Shown piece by piece: positions 10,088 through 19,505 of a DNA stretch of 28,828 bases. Source of the stretch: Welwitschia mirabilis. Lineage: Eukaryota; Gnetophyta; Gnetopsida; Welwitschiales. Positions within the stretch are counted from its first letter, which is position 1, and every line of letters begins with the position of its first letter. The notes under the pieces were generated by a model. That model had not been told where the DNA came from and did no database searches. It worked only from the letters and a program-made list of their open reading frames with translations. The translations under genes and the position numbers were made by a program. The stretch spans positions 192,796,688-192,825,515 of the forward strand of contig JBOZIK010000001.1 of NCBI GenBank assembly GCA_051453625.1, in the 5' to 3' direction.

Positions 10088-10900
10088 ATGGTTAGAAGTA
10101 AGTTGGCTACTTCCAGAAAAGGGAAGGAATGTAAATCATAAGAAGAATGGTTTTAACTTTAGAGTACAAAAAATTATGGTTTAGAGGCTTTTTAAAGAGG
10201 CCAATTGCTTCAGAATGTGAAAGAGATTTTAAGTCTTTCAGATATGAAGTTCATCTTATTCATAAATTTGAAGAGCAAGTGTGATTACATGTCTTAGACC
10301 TAGATGCTTGTGCTTCAATGAGAATAGTATGTTTGTTTTACTATAATGCTATTCTTAACCCTTCATATTGGGTCTTTACCATAAAAATTTATAGTAAAAG
10401 GGTAGATGTAGATCTATAAGACATCTTTTTAGTCACCAGTTTTTCAAATGAGGGATTTTCTAGAGAAATTACTTCAGTTAGCTCATTATAATAAGGTATC
10501 TCTGAAGAGGTTTTGACAACATAACTGTGTGGATCTAATATTGCATGAAGAGCTAGTATTCCCATCAACAAACTGAAACTTTTTTATAGAGTTTTATTTT
10601 AGATTTCTACTCATAAATCTAGTTCCCAAGCTTAGGCACAAAGATGAAGTATCAGTCAATACTCTTTTTAAGAGGAATGCTATTAGTTAGTATCTCAGGT
10701 TGAAAACCTTCAAGTCGTTATATGACTAGGCGAAGACAATCTTGATTTCTTAGCAGAGGAGAAGGATAGCCTACCTCTCTTGGGCAAAGTAGGCTCTTCC
10801 AATTTGGATAACCTTAGGCTCATGCTGAAATCCTGAATTGATTTGTTCTATCTTCTCATTCATGCATCATGAAGATAAGGAAAATGCTAGCACGGAATTA
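10088..10900 (+). pseudogene. Degenerate ORF resembling plant 'putative plant transposon protein' (Transposase_32-like)
   Basis: A pyrimidine-rich leader ends in ATCATC then ATG at 10088, giving M-V-R-S-K-L-A-T-S-R-K-G-K-E, the short basic start common in this plant family. From 10231 a frame reads KSFRYEVHLIHKFEEQV, then VCFYYNAILNPSYW (about 10330) and KLKLFYRVLF (about 10573). These resemble the order of conserved blocks in the family, from memory. Many stops interrupt it. It is on the same strand as element 2 pol and about 440 bases past its end, so it could be an extra ORF of that element or a separate repeat. The family assignment is by eye only. Confidence 0.4.
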
Positions 10901-11152
10901 AAAAATCTTTCAAAGTAAATGAACCTATAAAGATCTTATTGCTATGGTGTTGCAGCACACCATGCTTCGTAAAATGTTTTTCGCCTTTTAAGTCTTCTTC
11001 TTTATATAACATTTATTTTTCAAAATCATCCTAGTTATGTATAAACCAAGTAATCTAATTATTTCATTTAAATGTTTCAAGCTCTTTAATATTATCAAGG
11101 ACTGACTTCTCTAAATGGTTCTGGAGTTCTTTGACTACTAGGTCATTTACTA

Positions 11153-11545
11153 GGGTTCCTCTAGCGATTGAAGCTACAATATTATCTGCCAATTAAGTAT
11201 TCCCTTATGAGATTTAGGTGATGGACAATTCTCAAAATTGATCTAGAAAGTATAAAGCTCCTGCCTTGTATTCCTTCATCATGGGATTATACACTTTATA
11301 TTTTCCTTTGACCTAGTTCATGACAACTTTTAAATCTCCAAAAACATGGACTTCCTTCAATTTTCTCAAAGTGCTCACTTTGAGGCCAGGGCTAGGGCTT
11401 CATACTTACTAGCATTGTTTGAGGTAAGAAGTCTAATTTGAAGCCCTTGTAAATGCAGTGTTCTCCTATAAACTCGTGAACCATACCTATACCTTTTTCT
11501 TGTGCATTAGTGGCTCCATCAAAGAATATTGACCATGCCTCTTTG
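11153..11545 (-). pseudogene. RNase H domain, gypsy-type, frameshifted
   Basis: In minus-strand order: A-W-S-I-F-F-D-G-A-T-N (starting about 11540), G-I-G-M-V, then after a frameshift N-N-A-S-K-Y-E-A-L-A, then after a second shift L-K-E-V-H-V-F-G-D-L-K-V-V-M-N, K-Y-K-V-Y-N-P-M-M, Y-F-L-D-Q-F, and L-A-D-N-I-V-A-S-I-A-R-G. These are the successive blocks of a plant RNase H type 1 domain. All four acidic active-site positions (Asp of FFDGA, Glu of KYEALA, Asp of GDLK, Asp of ADNI) are still acidic despite frameshifts and stops. Confidence 0.85.
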
Positions 11546-11859
11546 AGTGATCTAGGAATTAAGGGGTCATGTTCTCATTCTGATCCTCTTATTTCCTCCT
11601 TAATGTTGCAAAAATAGGCCTTGAGTCCAAAGTCTTTAATAGACTCCTTAGGTTTTGCCTTTTCCCACCGTAAGTAGTGATGTTGTACTATAGATATACT
11701 CTCTTTCAATATGAATCTAATTAGGAACACCCTTTCATGAAAGCCACATATAGGGGTAATTTAAAAATATATATATATATGCATTAAAGAAAGCCTCCCA
11801 ATTTCACCTTAGTAAAGCATCATGCATTATCAGACCATTAACAACATAGAAGTCTATAA

Positions 11860-12480
11860 CACTCATAATGTTGCGTTTTAAGGCTAACTATACCTTAACA
11901 TCCTTCAAAATGCATTGGACCTTAATATTTGTGTCGTCACCCTACACTACTAATGTGTTGACTCTTTTAGGGTTAAGCCTATCTATTTTGCCACTTTGGA
12001 AGGGAGGATATTATCGAAGGCTCTAGAATTGATAAGACAATTATGAATATTCTTTCTAAACATACGCAAAGTGATAAGAAATGTTGTACCTTCCTTTTTG
12101 TAATGAAGATAGTTGCCTTTGTTTGTAGCTCTGCTACATTCATTTTTGAAGCTCAATCCTCTATTATTTATGCATAAGTGGACATACAAGCCTGAATAAC
12201 CTTCCTCCTTTGGTCCCCACTCATCTAGAAAACCTTAAGAATGGAAAGTCTAGCCTTGGATTTCTTTAAGTCTTCTACTACATCATACGATGGGATGACT
12301 TTCCTTTTCTCTTTTACTACTCTATTAGAAACACATTTTGTTGAGACTAATGTCTGACATCTTTCAGCTCTGGATGGAAGCAGATGATCACTAAAAGCAT
12401 CCTGGTTTTTGGGTCTCTTAAGATTAGAGGAGGAAGCTAAAGAATCACATGAGGCCTTCATGATTTCCTGCATATAAAGG
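11860..12480 (-). pseudogene. Gypsy-type protease region with destroyed active site
   Basis: The upstream part (open 12473-12225) ends with PSYDVVEDLKKSKARLSI, which matches the linker that precedes retropepsin in this class. The next segment (open 12189-11983) contains T-F-L-I-T-L-R-M-F-R-K-N-I-H-N-C-L-I-N-S-R-A. In relatives the last part reads L-D-S-G-A, so Asp is Asn (AAT) and Gly is Arg (AGA), both explained by G-to-A changes. Then come I-L-P-S-K-V-A-K, V-Q-C-I-L-K-D-V-K-V and D-F-Y-V-V-N-G-L (near 11850), the C-terminal half of the fold. Stops separate these blocks. It cannot be an active protease. Confidence 0.75.
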
Positions 12481-12489
12481 TGGTCCTAA

Positions 12490-13660
12490 CATTTTCTCTG
12501 TAGCATGAATAGCAGTCTAATGGAATAGATAATAATCATAAAGGGATACTATGTTGAAGTCTTCTCTAGGGGTATGTATGTTATTGCTTTGGGTTCCATG
12601 TCAAATTAGGCAACTACTTTCCAATCTGTTACCCCTTTCTTCCTTGGCTCCTTTCCTACTAGGAGATCTTCCATTACTCCATGTCTGGTTTAACTTACCT
12701 AATGCATCCTAATGCCTCAATCTCTTTATTATTTTTCGAGGTGAAAGAGGCATCCATCTATGTGAAAGATGTATTTTGAGGATAAGGAATAGGGTTCAAT
12801 CTCAAATGTGAAGGGGAAGAACTTTAAGAGGAAGTAAGTAAAAAATTTGGAACAAGTAAGAGAGGCAAGAACGATGTTAGTGTCATGGATGAGGTAGGAG
12901 CCAAACGCTCATGAAGTTTCAAGAAGCATGGGTTAGTAGGAATAAAAAAAGTGATAACTAATAAAGAAGAGAAGTTCAAGGGTGGTGGGATGAGGGGTTT
13001 AAGGTCAATCAAGTTGGGATGATTATAACAAGTCTGTGGTATGAGTCTTTTGAGATAAATCATTTTATTAATAAGATTCTGCAAACTATTGAGATTGGGC
13101 CTCTATTCTAAACATAAACAAGTCATACTATCTAAAGTTTATTCGTATACAACCATGACTTTAAAAGGCAGGTGACTTATATTACACGAAAAGGCAGTTG
13201 TAAATGATTTAAAAGAAATTTTTGAATGCTTAAGACATCTTCATATGTTCTTTTCTAATAGTGGAAAAGTATAGGTATAAAGTCTTTAAGTCCATTTGCC
13301 CCCAAAACTGCTGAAGAAAATCTTGGGTCAACTCATTCCAAGAACTGATGGAGTTTGTAAGTAAATAAAAATACTACAGTTGAGCCTCTTCTCAAAGATA
13401 AAGGAGAAACAGCTAGCAATTAACATCTTCTTGATTAATCCCAAGAAGCATAGTCCTCCATTAAAAGTGGTGATGTGGTTCTCTATTGCCAAAGAAGAAT
13501 AAGAACTCCAAGCCAAAAGGAATTTATCATGTTCAGCTGGCAGAGGGTTATAAATAAGAAAGTCAAGGGGATTCTTTCCAATATACAGAGGAGGTAGATT
13601 AGCCATCATCAAGTTGGTAATAATAAGAATAGAATTAGTGGGGAATGATAGATGCAACAA
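12490..13660 (-). pseudogene. Gypsy-type gag pseudogene
   Basis: The open segment 13660-13328 carries L-P-P-L-Y, N-P-L-P-A-E-H-D-K-F-L-L-A-W and A-I-E-N-H-I-T-T-F-N, then F-L-G-L-I and, in a neighbouring frame, the hydrophobic W-like block before 'LQTPS'. This resembles the retrotransposon gag core (Retrotrans_gag type). A later proline-rich piece is open at 13084-12824. No zinc knuckle was found. Frames are interrupted by stops. The assignment rests mainly on position upstream of the protease and RNase H and on motif order. Confidence 0.55.
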
Positions 13661-13821
13661 AGGGTTTATAATGAGGACTGCAGGAGATGAAAAAGGGAGG
13701 CTTCTAAAGAAGAACCTTCATATGAAGGTAAGCTGATGGAAAAGAAAAAGGATTGCAAGGATTCTTCAATCTCCTCTTTTTATTCTTGTCACATTTTGGA
13801 ATGTGTGTAACAATAATAAGG

Positions 13822-13921
13822 NNNNNNNNNNNNNNNNNNNNNNNNNNNNNNNNNNNNNNNNNNNNNNNNNNNNNNNNNNNNNNNNNNNNNNNNNNNNNNN
13901 NNNNNNNNNNNNNNNNNNNNN
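13822..13921. other. Assembly gap (100 N) with duplicated edges
   Basis: The 30 bases before the gap (13792-13821) recur after it (13922-13951) with one mismatch. This is what an unmerged contig overlap or two alleles would give. Confidence 0.97.
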
Positions 13922-14069
13922 CATTTTGGAATGTGTGTAATAATAATAAGGTAAGGCAGCCACTCAAGGGCTTCATTCTAGCAATAGATAAGACATGATG
14001 TAAATTCTCTTCCCAAGGCTTGGAAGAGACAACAATGTCCACTTTCCAAGGTAAGGTCCTGGACTTCAT

Positions 14070-15130
14070 TTAAAGGGTAGCTGGAAATTAGATATCCAAA
14101 ATGATTACCCTCGAGGTATGGATTAACTGGGTAACAGGGTTAAAGCAAAGGGTCTCATGCTTAATAGAGAAAATCCTTAAAAAGGAGTGCATGTAGATAA
14201 ATAAAGAAAATAAGGATAAAGGCTTAGAGAGAAGAAGGGACTTCCAAAGAAATGATGTGTTTTTTTGATTTTTCTAGCATCTCCTTGAAGGACGAGGTGG
14301 AATAGATCTATGATATAAAAATAGAGGTTTTAAATGGTTCTCCTCCCAAGGCTAGAGTATAGTATACAACAAGGTTCTAAAAGAGAAGATAGGATACACC
14401 TAAAGATTGCCTTCTTTAATTAATACACAATATTGATTTCTTCACAAGAAAGAGGTTGTCTCAAATAAGTTCTTATGTTCACTCTTGCTAAGATGCTTAT
14501 TAATGTAAGTCTCAAGATGTAAATAAGGAAATTTTTATTACAAAAATAATTCAAAGTATCACTCTCTCTCCTTGTCTTCATCAAAGGAAGATTATGTAAT
14601 CATCTTCCTCCATGTAAGAAGGGGAGAGTAGGAGTATTACATTGAAAAATGAAATGAGGAAACTAGAAGATATCAAGAAAAGTACATAAAAGAAGGGAAT
14701 CAATTGGTTTTTCTAGTGTATTCACTTAATGGATAAGATATCATTTTGCTAATCTATGCTCAAAACTATTCATGATATTGAGATAGTTATCTAGATCATA
14801 GATTAGGAAAGGGGATCTCTAGTTTATAATGAAATCATAAGGCTAGAGGTGAAATTAGCAAATGAAAAGAAAATGTAGTGAGAGTACCCCAGAAATAAGG
14901 ACTGAGAAGCAGAAGAAAAGGGAAGAGACTACTACCCCTTTTAGTTAGAAGCAAATAAGAGGGAGCGACATGGAGGGATTGAAGGGAAGTGGCAATATCC
15001 AAATGAAATCCCTTTAAATTGTGCAAGTCAGTAGTATCCTGATGAAGTGATAACTAGCTTGATGAAAATCTAGATGATCCCTGATGGTGTTAGAGAGGAT
15101 CATTTTATCAAAACAAGAATCATGTCCCTA
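14070..15130. other. Unassigned AT-rich sequence
   Basis: I see no recognisable domain on either strand. It may be the 5' part (leader or LTR) of the minus-strand gypsy-like element, because it lies upstream of that gag. No LTR pair, primer site or long open frame supports this. Confidence 0.3.
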
Positions 15131-15474
15131 ATCATTAGGTTGGTACTCACCCTGTGGTGTAATGTCACCACCAGGCTCACTTGATTCTAGTACATTCTAA
15201 GGGTTTGATGTCACCTTAGGACTCTTCTATTTTTCTTATAAGCTCTAAAAGTAATTCTATTATTAAATATAGATTCAAATAAATGTAAGTCTGGTTTAAT
15301 CTTTCAAGTTAAAACTTTCTTTATTAAAAGAATATAGTTGTTGAAGATAGAGGTGGTAGGTGGTCATTCTTGATCTTTGAGATCTCAATGTATGCCTACT
15401 GACCATTGGAAGTAGATGAGACTTGATTCCTTTTTTGTTTGACTCTAATTTCTGCCTAGCATTCATCTTGCTTC

Positions 15475-15780
15475 ATGACCTGGATGTTTCACAATCAATC
15501 TTGGATGTCCCAACTGCTTTTGGGTAACCTTCCAAAAATCATGGATGCCCCCCTTAAAAATCCAGATGTCCAAGCCCTGTCTCAGTTTTTTCCCTGCACA
15601 TCCCAAATGTCCAACCAAAACTCTAGGATGTTCCAAGTTTGAAAAGTCTAGAAAAAATCTAGAAAGCCCCAAAAAAGATTCAAGATATCCCTCAAAAAAT
15701 CTGAGATGTCCTAGATTCCATTCAGCTTATTTTTATGGCTTAGAAATCTTAGACATCCCATGTAAAATCTAGGATGTTCT
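15475..15780 (+). repeat. Array C of the GACRTCC motif
   Basis: Plus-strand copies include TGGATGTTTC (15480), TTGGATGTCCC (15501), ATGGATGCCC (15541), CCAGATGTCC (15562), CAAATGTCC (15604), TAGGATGTTCC (15624), CAAGATATCCC (15681), TGAGATGTCC (15701), TTAGACATCCC (15749) and TAGGATGTTC (15770). Most are decayed by one base from GGAYGTCC. The open plus frame across it (15545-15772) is a by-product of the repeated pyrimidine-rich motif, not a gene. Confidence 0.65.
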
Positions 15781-15940
15781 CATAATTTGGGCCTGGCTTT
15801 TGACTTTATAAAACTTAGATCCCTTTGATAAGTAGATCATAAGAGATAGTAAAGATCTTCACTTTAACTTTGATCTTTGTGAGCTAGTTATAAACTTGAT
15901 CTTACTCATCATTGAAACTCCTCATTTATTTGCTCCAACA
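15475..15940 (-). repeat. Start of a copia-type 3' LTR containing array C
   Basis: On the minus strand the sequence begins TGTTGGAGC (from 15940) directly after a polypurine tract, the normal 3' LTR junction of plant copia elements. The next part, AGTTTCAATGATGA, is shared with the LTR-start-like sequences at 27743 and 27910. Downstream (lower coordinates) lies array C, about ten GACATCC-type motifs between 15780 and 15475. The far end of the LTR is uncertain; a CACCCTGTGG stretch near 15150 weakly resembles the LTR end at 25014. Confidence 0.5.
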
Positions 15941-15953
15941 ATCTCCCCTTTTT
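15941..15953 (-). other. Polypurine tract
   Basis: Minus strand AAAAAGGGGAGAT followed at once by TGTTGG. This is the characteristic plus-strand primer and LTR junction of plant copia elements. It places the end of the minus-strand copia element here. Confidence 0.65.
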
Positions 15954-16690
15954 CAATGATGATAAGCTTGGAAGTGTAATGCAAAGAAGAGAACCAAAAG
16001 TTAATGCCTTGTTTTCTTTACTTCCCTTAAATTTGTGCACAATCTCAAGTATAAGATGCATTTCAAATTTGGTGAGCACATTCCTCGATTGTTTTCATAA
16101 CCCTATATGTCCTTTTAGTTTCATGGATATCCTGCAATACAAATTTAACACACTAAACTCCTATACTGCAACCCTAGATTAGCCTCCATGAAAATCTAGT
16201 CTTTGATTAATCACTAACTTTAGTATATGAATACAATCCTCTTAGAATTTGACATTGCCCATTGACAAGTAGAATTAAACTTATCATTGTATATTAACAT
16301 AGATTGATATATAGCAAGCTCATATACATATTCTTAGCCTTTGTCATCACTAAAAAATAAAGGCTACTAAATAAAACATAGATATTAACTAAGAAATCAG
16401 TGATTAAAGACATGAACTAAATTTTATGTTATGAAAAGAAAGAAATAGTACAATCCATGCATTAAAATCTATCTAAGCATATCTAAGTTGTCAAGCATAA
16501 CAGAAGTTCATAAACATATATCACACGAGGTAAGAAAAACATATCAAGTAACAACAAAAAATAATAGATAAGAAAAACATAAGTATTGCTTACTCAATTA
16601 AACATACTTATGATGATTTCCAATATAAAATTAAATCTAGCTTAAGAATATAGACCATCCCTAAGGGAAACATGCCTCAATGCTTGAATT
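15954..16690. other. Unassigned remnant between copia gag and polypurine tract
   Basis: By position this should hold pol of the minus-strand copia element, but fewer than 750 bases are present and no protease, integrase, RT or RNase H motif is visible. It looks like a large internal deletion followed by AT-rich decay. Confidence 0.4.
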
Positions 16691-18224
16691 CCTACTCAGG
16701 TACACGAACTGATCCTCACTTAATGCTTTTATCACTATACTCCTATGATTAGATCTTATACTCTTATTAGTGTATCCTTTTTTATTTTGAAGCAAGGAGT
16801 ACTTCCTAATCCATTATCAATTGCTCCTCCTTCTATGATGCTTGTTATGATCAGCTAGAGCTTTGTTTTCTAACCTAAAATTATGGCTATATCCAAAATA
16901 GATAGCCTTCTTATATTGATACAAAAATTGTATGTATCCATACTCTTACCAATAAAAACATTTAAGGCTATCCATATCAAAAGAATGATACTTAGACCAA
17001 AAAAAGGTAGGAAACATACCAAAAGAGCTTTCAATACCTAATTTGTCAAATTTTCTCTTACTTTGTCCCAACAATTTGTTAAGATTCTTGCTTCCATTGG
17101 CTAGTCAATTAACCATTATCTTTGCACCTTTTGATTTTTTGGAAAGACACTTAATCTTGTTCTAAGTAATATTTAGCTTTGATTCAAGATTAGCTACATG
17201 TTTTTTCAAAGCTACATTTTCTTATCAAGTACAAGACTATGCTTTTATAAACTTGCATAGGCTTTAGTTAATTCATTTTCTTCAAGATCAGAATCAACAC
17301 ATTCTTTAAAATCAAAATTAGAATGTACCACATATTCTTTTTCTGCTATTGCAATAAAGCCAAAGTCTAATAAATTTCTTGCCTTATTTTACATGGATAT
17401 TAGGCCAAAGTTGAGAGCATTCTTATTATTGATTGATTTAGTCTTTTCATCATAGTTTCATGTGGCCTTTAGAAACTTTTTTCCTCTACTTGTGAGTTTT
17501 TTCCTTCTTCTTATTGACACACTCTGATATAATATGACTAAAGCCCTTTCATTCATAACATTATAATGAACTAGACAATTTCTTACCTTTGTTAATGCTA
17601 TGTTTGAATGCCTTGCTTGACAGTTTATGTTCGTTCTTTTTAAGGAGGAACTTTTTGAAATTCTTAGCAAAGATAGCTAGATCATTATCTTCCAAATCCT
17701 CACTAGATTAATTATCTTCTTTATGCCTGGAACAAGCTTTCAAAGTAATATTTTTTCTTTTGGAAGTATCATCTTCTATTTGTCAGAAAGCTTCATATGT
17801 CATAAGAGACTCTTTAAGCTCTTTTACACGAATGCTATTAATATCTTGACTTTCCTCTATGGTTATGAATATGGGTCTGAATTTCTTAGGGAGGCTTCTG
17901 AGTATTTTTCAGACCACTCTATTTCAAGGACTACTTCTTCATGTCCCCATATGCAATTGACAATGTCATTAATCTTACTAGTGTACTCAACTATGGATTC
18001 TAATTCCTCCATCTTGATGTTCTCAAAATTTATTGCTAGCATTTGGAGCTTTGCATTAGTTACAACATTGTTTCTTCTTGAGATACCTATAGTGTCTTAA
18101 ATCTCTTATGCGATTGTGCGCTAGACCACTTTATTCTATTCTTCTAGAGATAAGGCATAGATTAGGGCATTATTCATAGCATTGACTTTTAATTTGGCAA
18201 ACTTCTTGTCATTAGGATTCCATT
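16690..18224 (-). pseudogene. Copia gag pseudogene, main part (interrupted by gypsy insertion)
   Basis: Minus strand from 18219: N-P-N-D-K-K-F-A-K-L-K-V-N-A-M then A-L-I-Y-A-L-S-L-E-E, and I-N-F-E-N-I-K-M-E-E-L-E-S-I-V-E-Y, the UBN2 gag core also seen in elements 1 and 2. Further on is a zinc knuckle at 17560-17519, C-Y-E-stop-K-G-F-S-H-I-I-S-E-C, where the second Cys codon is TGA. Then L-D-F-G-F-I-A-I-A-E-K-E and a C-terminal segment A-Y-A-S-L-Y-K-H-S-L-V-L (about 17250), matching the LNFGLLAIAEE and AYKKLYVLSL blocks of element 2. Frames are broken. The N-terminal part lies at 24750-24950. Confidence 0.85.
18220..18224. repeat. Target site duplication, left copy (CCATT)
   Basis: CCATT on the plus strand (AATGG on the minus) flanks the inserted gypsy element. 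The identical copy is at 24750-24754. Collapsing the two restores a continuous gag frame S-E-W-N-P-N-D-K-K. Confidence 0.85.
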
Positions 18225-19492
18225 GTTGTGGTGCGTATTTATACAAGTGTTTATATTCAAACGAATTTTGTCATTTTATAAATAAAATAGATTTCTTACA
18301 CAATACAACACACTAGTATGAGTGAGAGTGAACCTGAATGTTGTATTCCCATTGAAGACTATCAGATAAGACTTGGATTGCTTTTCACAAAAAAATACGT
18401 AACCAGAACTTAAATAATAATGAAGAAAATAAAGGATGCAATGCAAATGCAAAATGCAACTAATCTATATGCAATGCAAAATGAAAACTAAACTACTTCT
18501 TTTTAGCCTTGATAAAGGTTGCCCTTAATGATCTATATCATCCAAGAAATTGTCACCAAATCAAGGACAACATAAACCATAAGAGTCATTTAACAAAGTA
18601 ATATGCAATAAAGAAAACAGAGTTTATATTAAGAAGTAACAACATCTATCTTACAAAATAGTTGGCCTTCAATAGAAGATACACCACCCTCCACCAAGGG
18701 AACATCTTTTTGTAATTNNNNNNNNNNNNNNNNNNNNNNNNNNNNNNNNNNNNNNNNNNNNNNNNNNNNNNNNNNNNNNNNNNNNNNNNNNNNNNNNNNN
18801 NNNNNNNNNNNNNNNNNTAACAACATCTATCTTACAAAATAGTTGGCCTTCAATAGAAGATACACAACCCTCCACCAAGGGACCATCTTTTTGTAATTCT
18901 AAAGATGGAACTCCTACCCTTCGATCCCCATCACGAGAATTTTCGGTGCAACAAAGATAGAGAAGAGAGTCACAGGGGGACTTATTTATAGGAAAACACA
19001 GCAGAAAATGACAAACAGAAGGCACTCTAAAAGCACTCTCTTTTACAGATAAGAAATGGACAAAATGGTCAAGGGTCGGCTATCAGAGTTGGTTACAATT
19101 TCAGTGTTATCCTGACTATCGGTTGGACGATAATGAGGAACATAGCTCATTAGAAAAGATAACTTAGTAGATGTCTCAGCAAATGACTTAGCAGTCTACA
19201 TCAGCATCTAATGGTGTCATCATCCTACCTGTCATAGGGATGACATAGGGAACAATGGTTTTATTTAACATCTGATTAACAAGAAGTTAACCTTTTTATC
19301 AAAAATCTTCCTCTAAATATCTGTGTATCAAAATGTGCTTTAAATACCTCAAATCTTGCTAAGAATTACACATTTTCGAGATCTTCTGTAAATTTTCCAA
19401 AATCCTCAGAATTGCATCTAAACCTATGCAAATATCCTAAAAAATAGCTCATAAAACCCCATAAAAAGAACCATGAATTGGCAGTGCAATAT
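18225..19492 (-). repeat. 3' LTR of the Athila-like element
   Basis: It aligns with 23767-24749 from the start (TGTGGTGCGTATTTATACAA versus TGCAGTGCATATTTGTACAA) to the end (GGCAGTGCAATA versus GGTAGCGCAATA). It contains a 100-N gap with an 81-base edge duplication (18637-18717 and 18818-18898). It also keeps about 100 bases near 18450-18550 that the other LTR lacks. Confidence 0.88.
18718..18817. other. Assembly gap (100 N) with duplicated edges
   Basis: The 81 bases before the gap recur after it with two mismatches. The other LTR has a single copy at the corresponding place, so the duplication is probably an assembly artefact. Confidence 0.97.
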
Positions 19493-19505
19493 AGTCCCCC
19501 ATTAG
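19493..19505 (-). other. Polypurine tract of the Athila-like element
   Basis: Minus strand TAATGGGGGACTA sits directly before the 3' LTR start (TATTGCACTG). A G run in this position is usual for Athila-type elements. The exact border is uncertain because the LTR termini have decayed. Confidence 0.5.

Larger units (their letters stand above)
10915..14070 (-). mobile_element. Ty3/gypsy-like non-autonomous element (gag, protease, RNase H; no RT)
   Basis: Read on the minus strand, a gag core (13560-13330), a linker with the S-Y-D-V-V-E-D-L-K-K-S-K-A motif (about 12290), a retropepsin-like domain (12190-11860) and an RNase H of the W-x-x-F-F-D-G-A type (11535-11153) follow in order. Only about 330 bases separate the protease homology from RNase H, too few for an RT domain, which takes roughly 1 kb. 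Plant genomes contain a known class of such gag-protease-RNase H derivatives. Element ends and LTRs were not found. A 100-N gap lies at 13822-13921. Confidence 0.7.

Noticed and set aside
9725-10184. Two overlapping plus-strand frames after pol as a possible env-like gene
   Set aside because: They cover array B and a pyrimidine-rich leader. Hydrophobic residues come from T-rich DNA. No signal peptide, coiled coil or fusion-like motif stands out.
11768-11780. (AT)n run as a possible regulatory or origin element
   Set aside because: A short microsatellite of about 13 bases inside decayed retrotransposon sequence; nothing else supports a function.
15545-15772. 75-codon Pro/Ser/Lys-rich plus-strand frame
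   Set aside because: It is the translation of motif array C. The repeated residues come from the repeated DNA motif.
17723-18100. 125-codon plus-strand open frame, one of the longest in the region
   Set aside because: It is antisense to the copia gag core, whose motifs are clear on the minus strand. No similarity recognised for the plus frame.
18629-19025. Minus-strand open frames across the gap at 18718-18817
   Set aside because: They lie in LTR sequence, span N, and repeat the same residues because the gap edges are duplicated.
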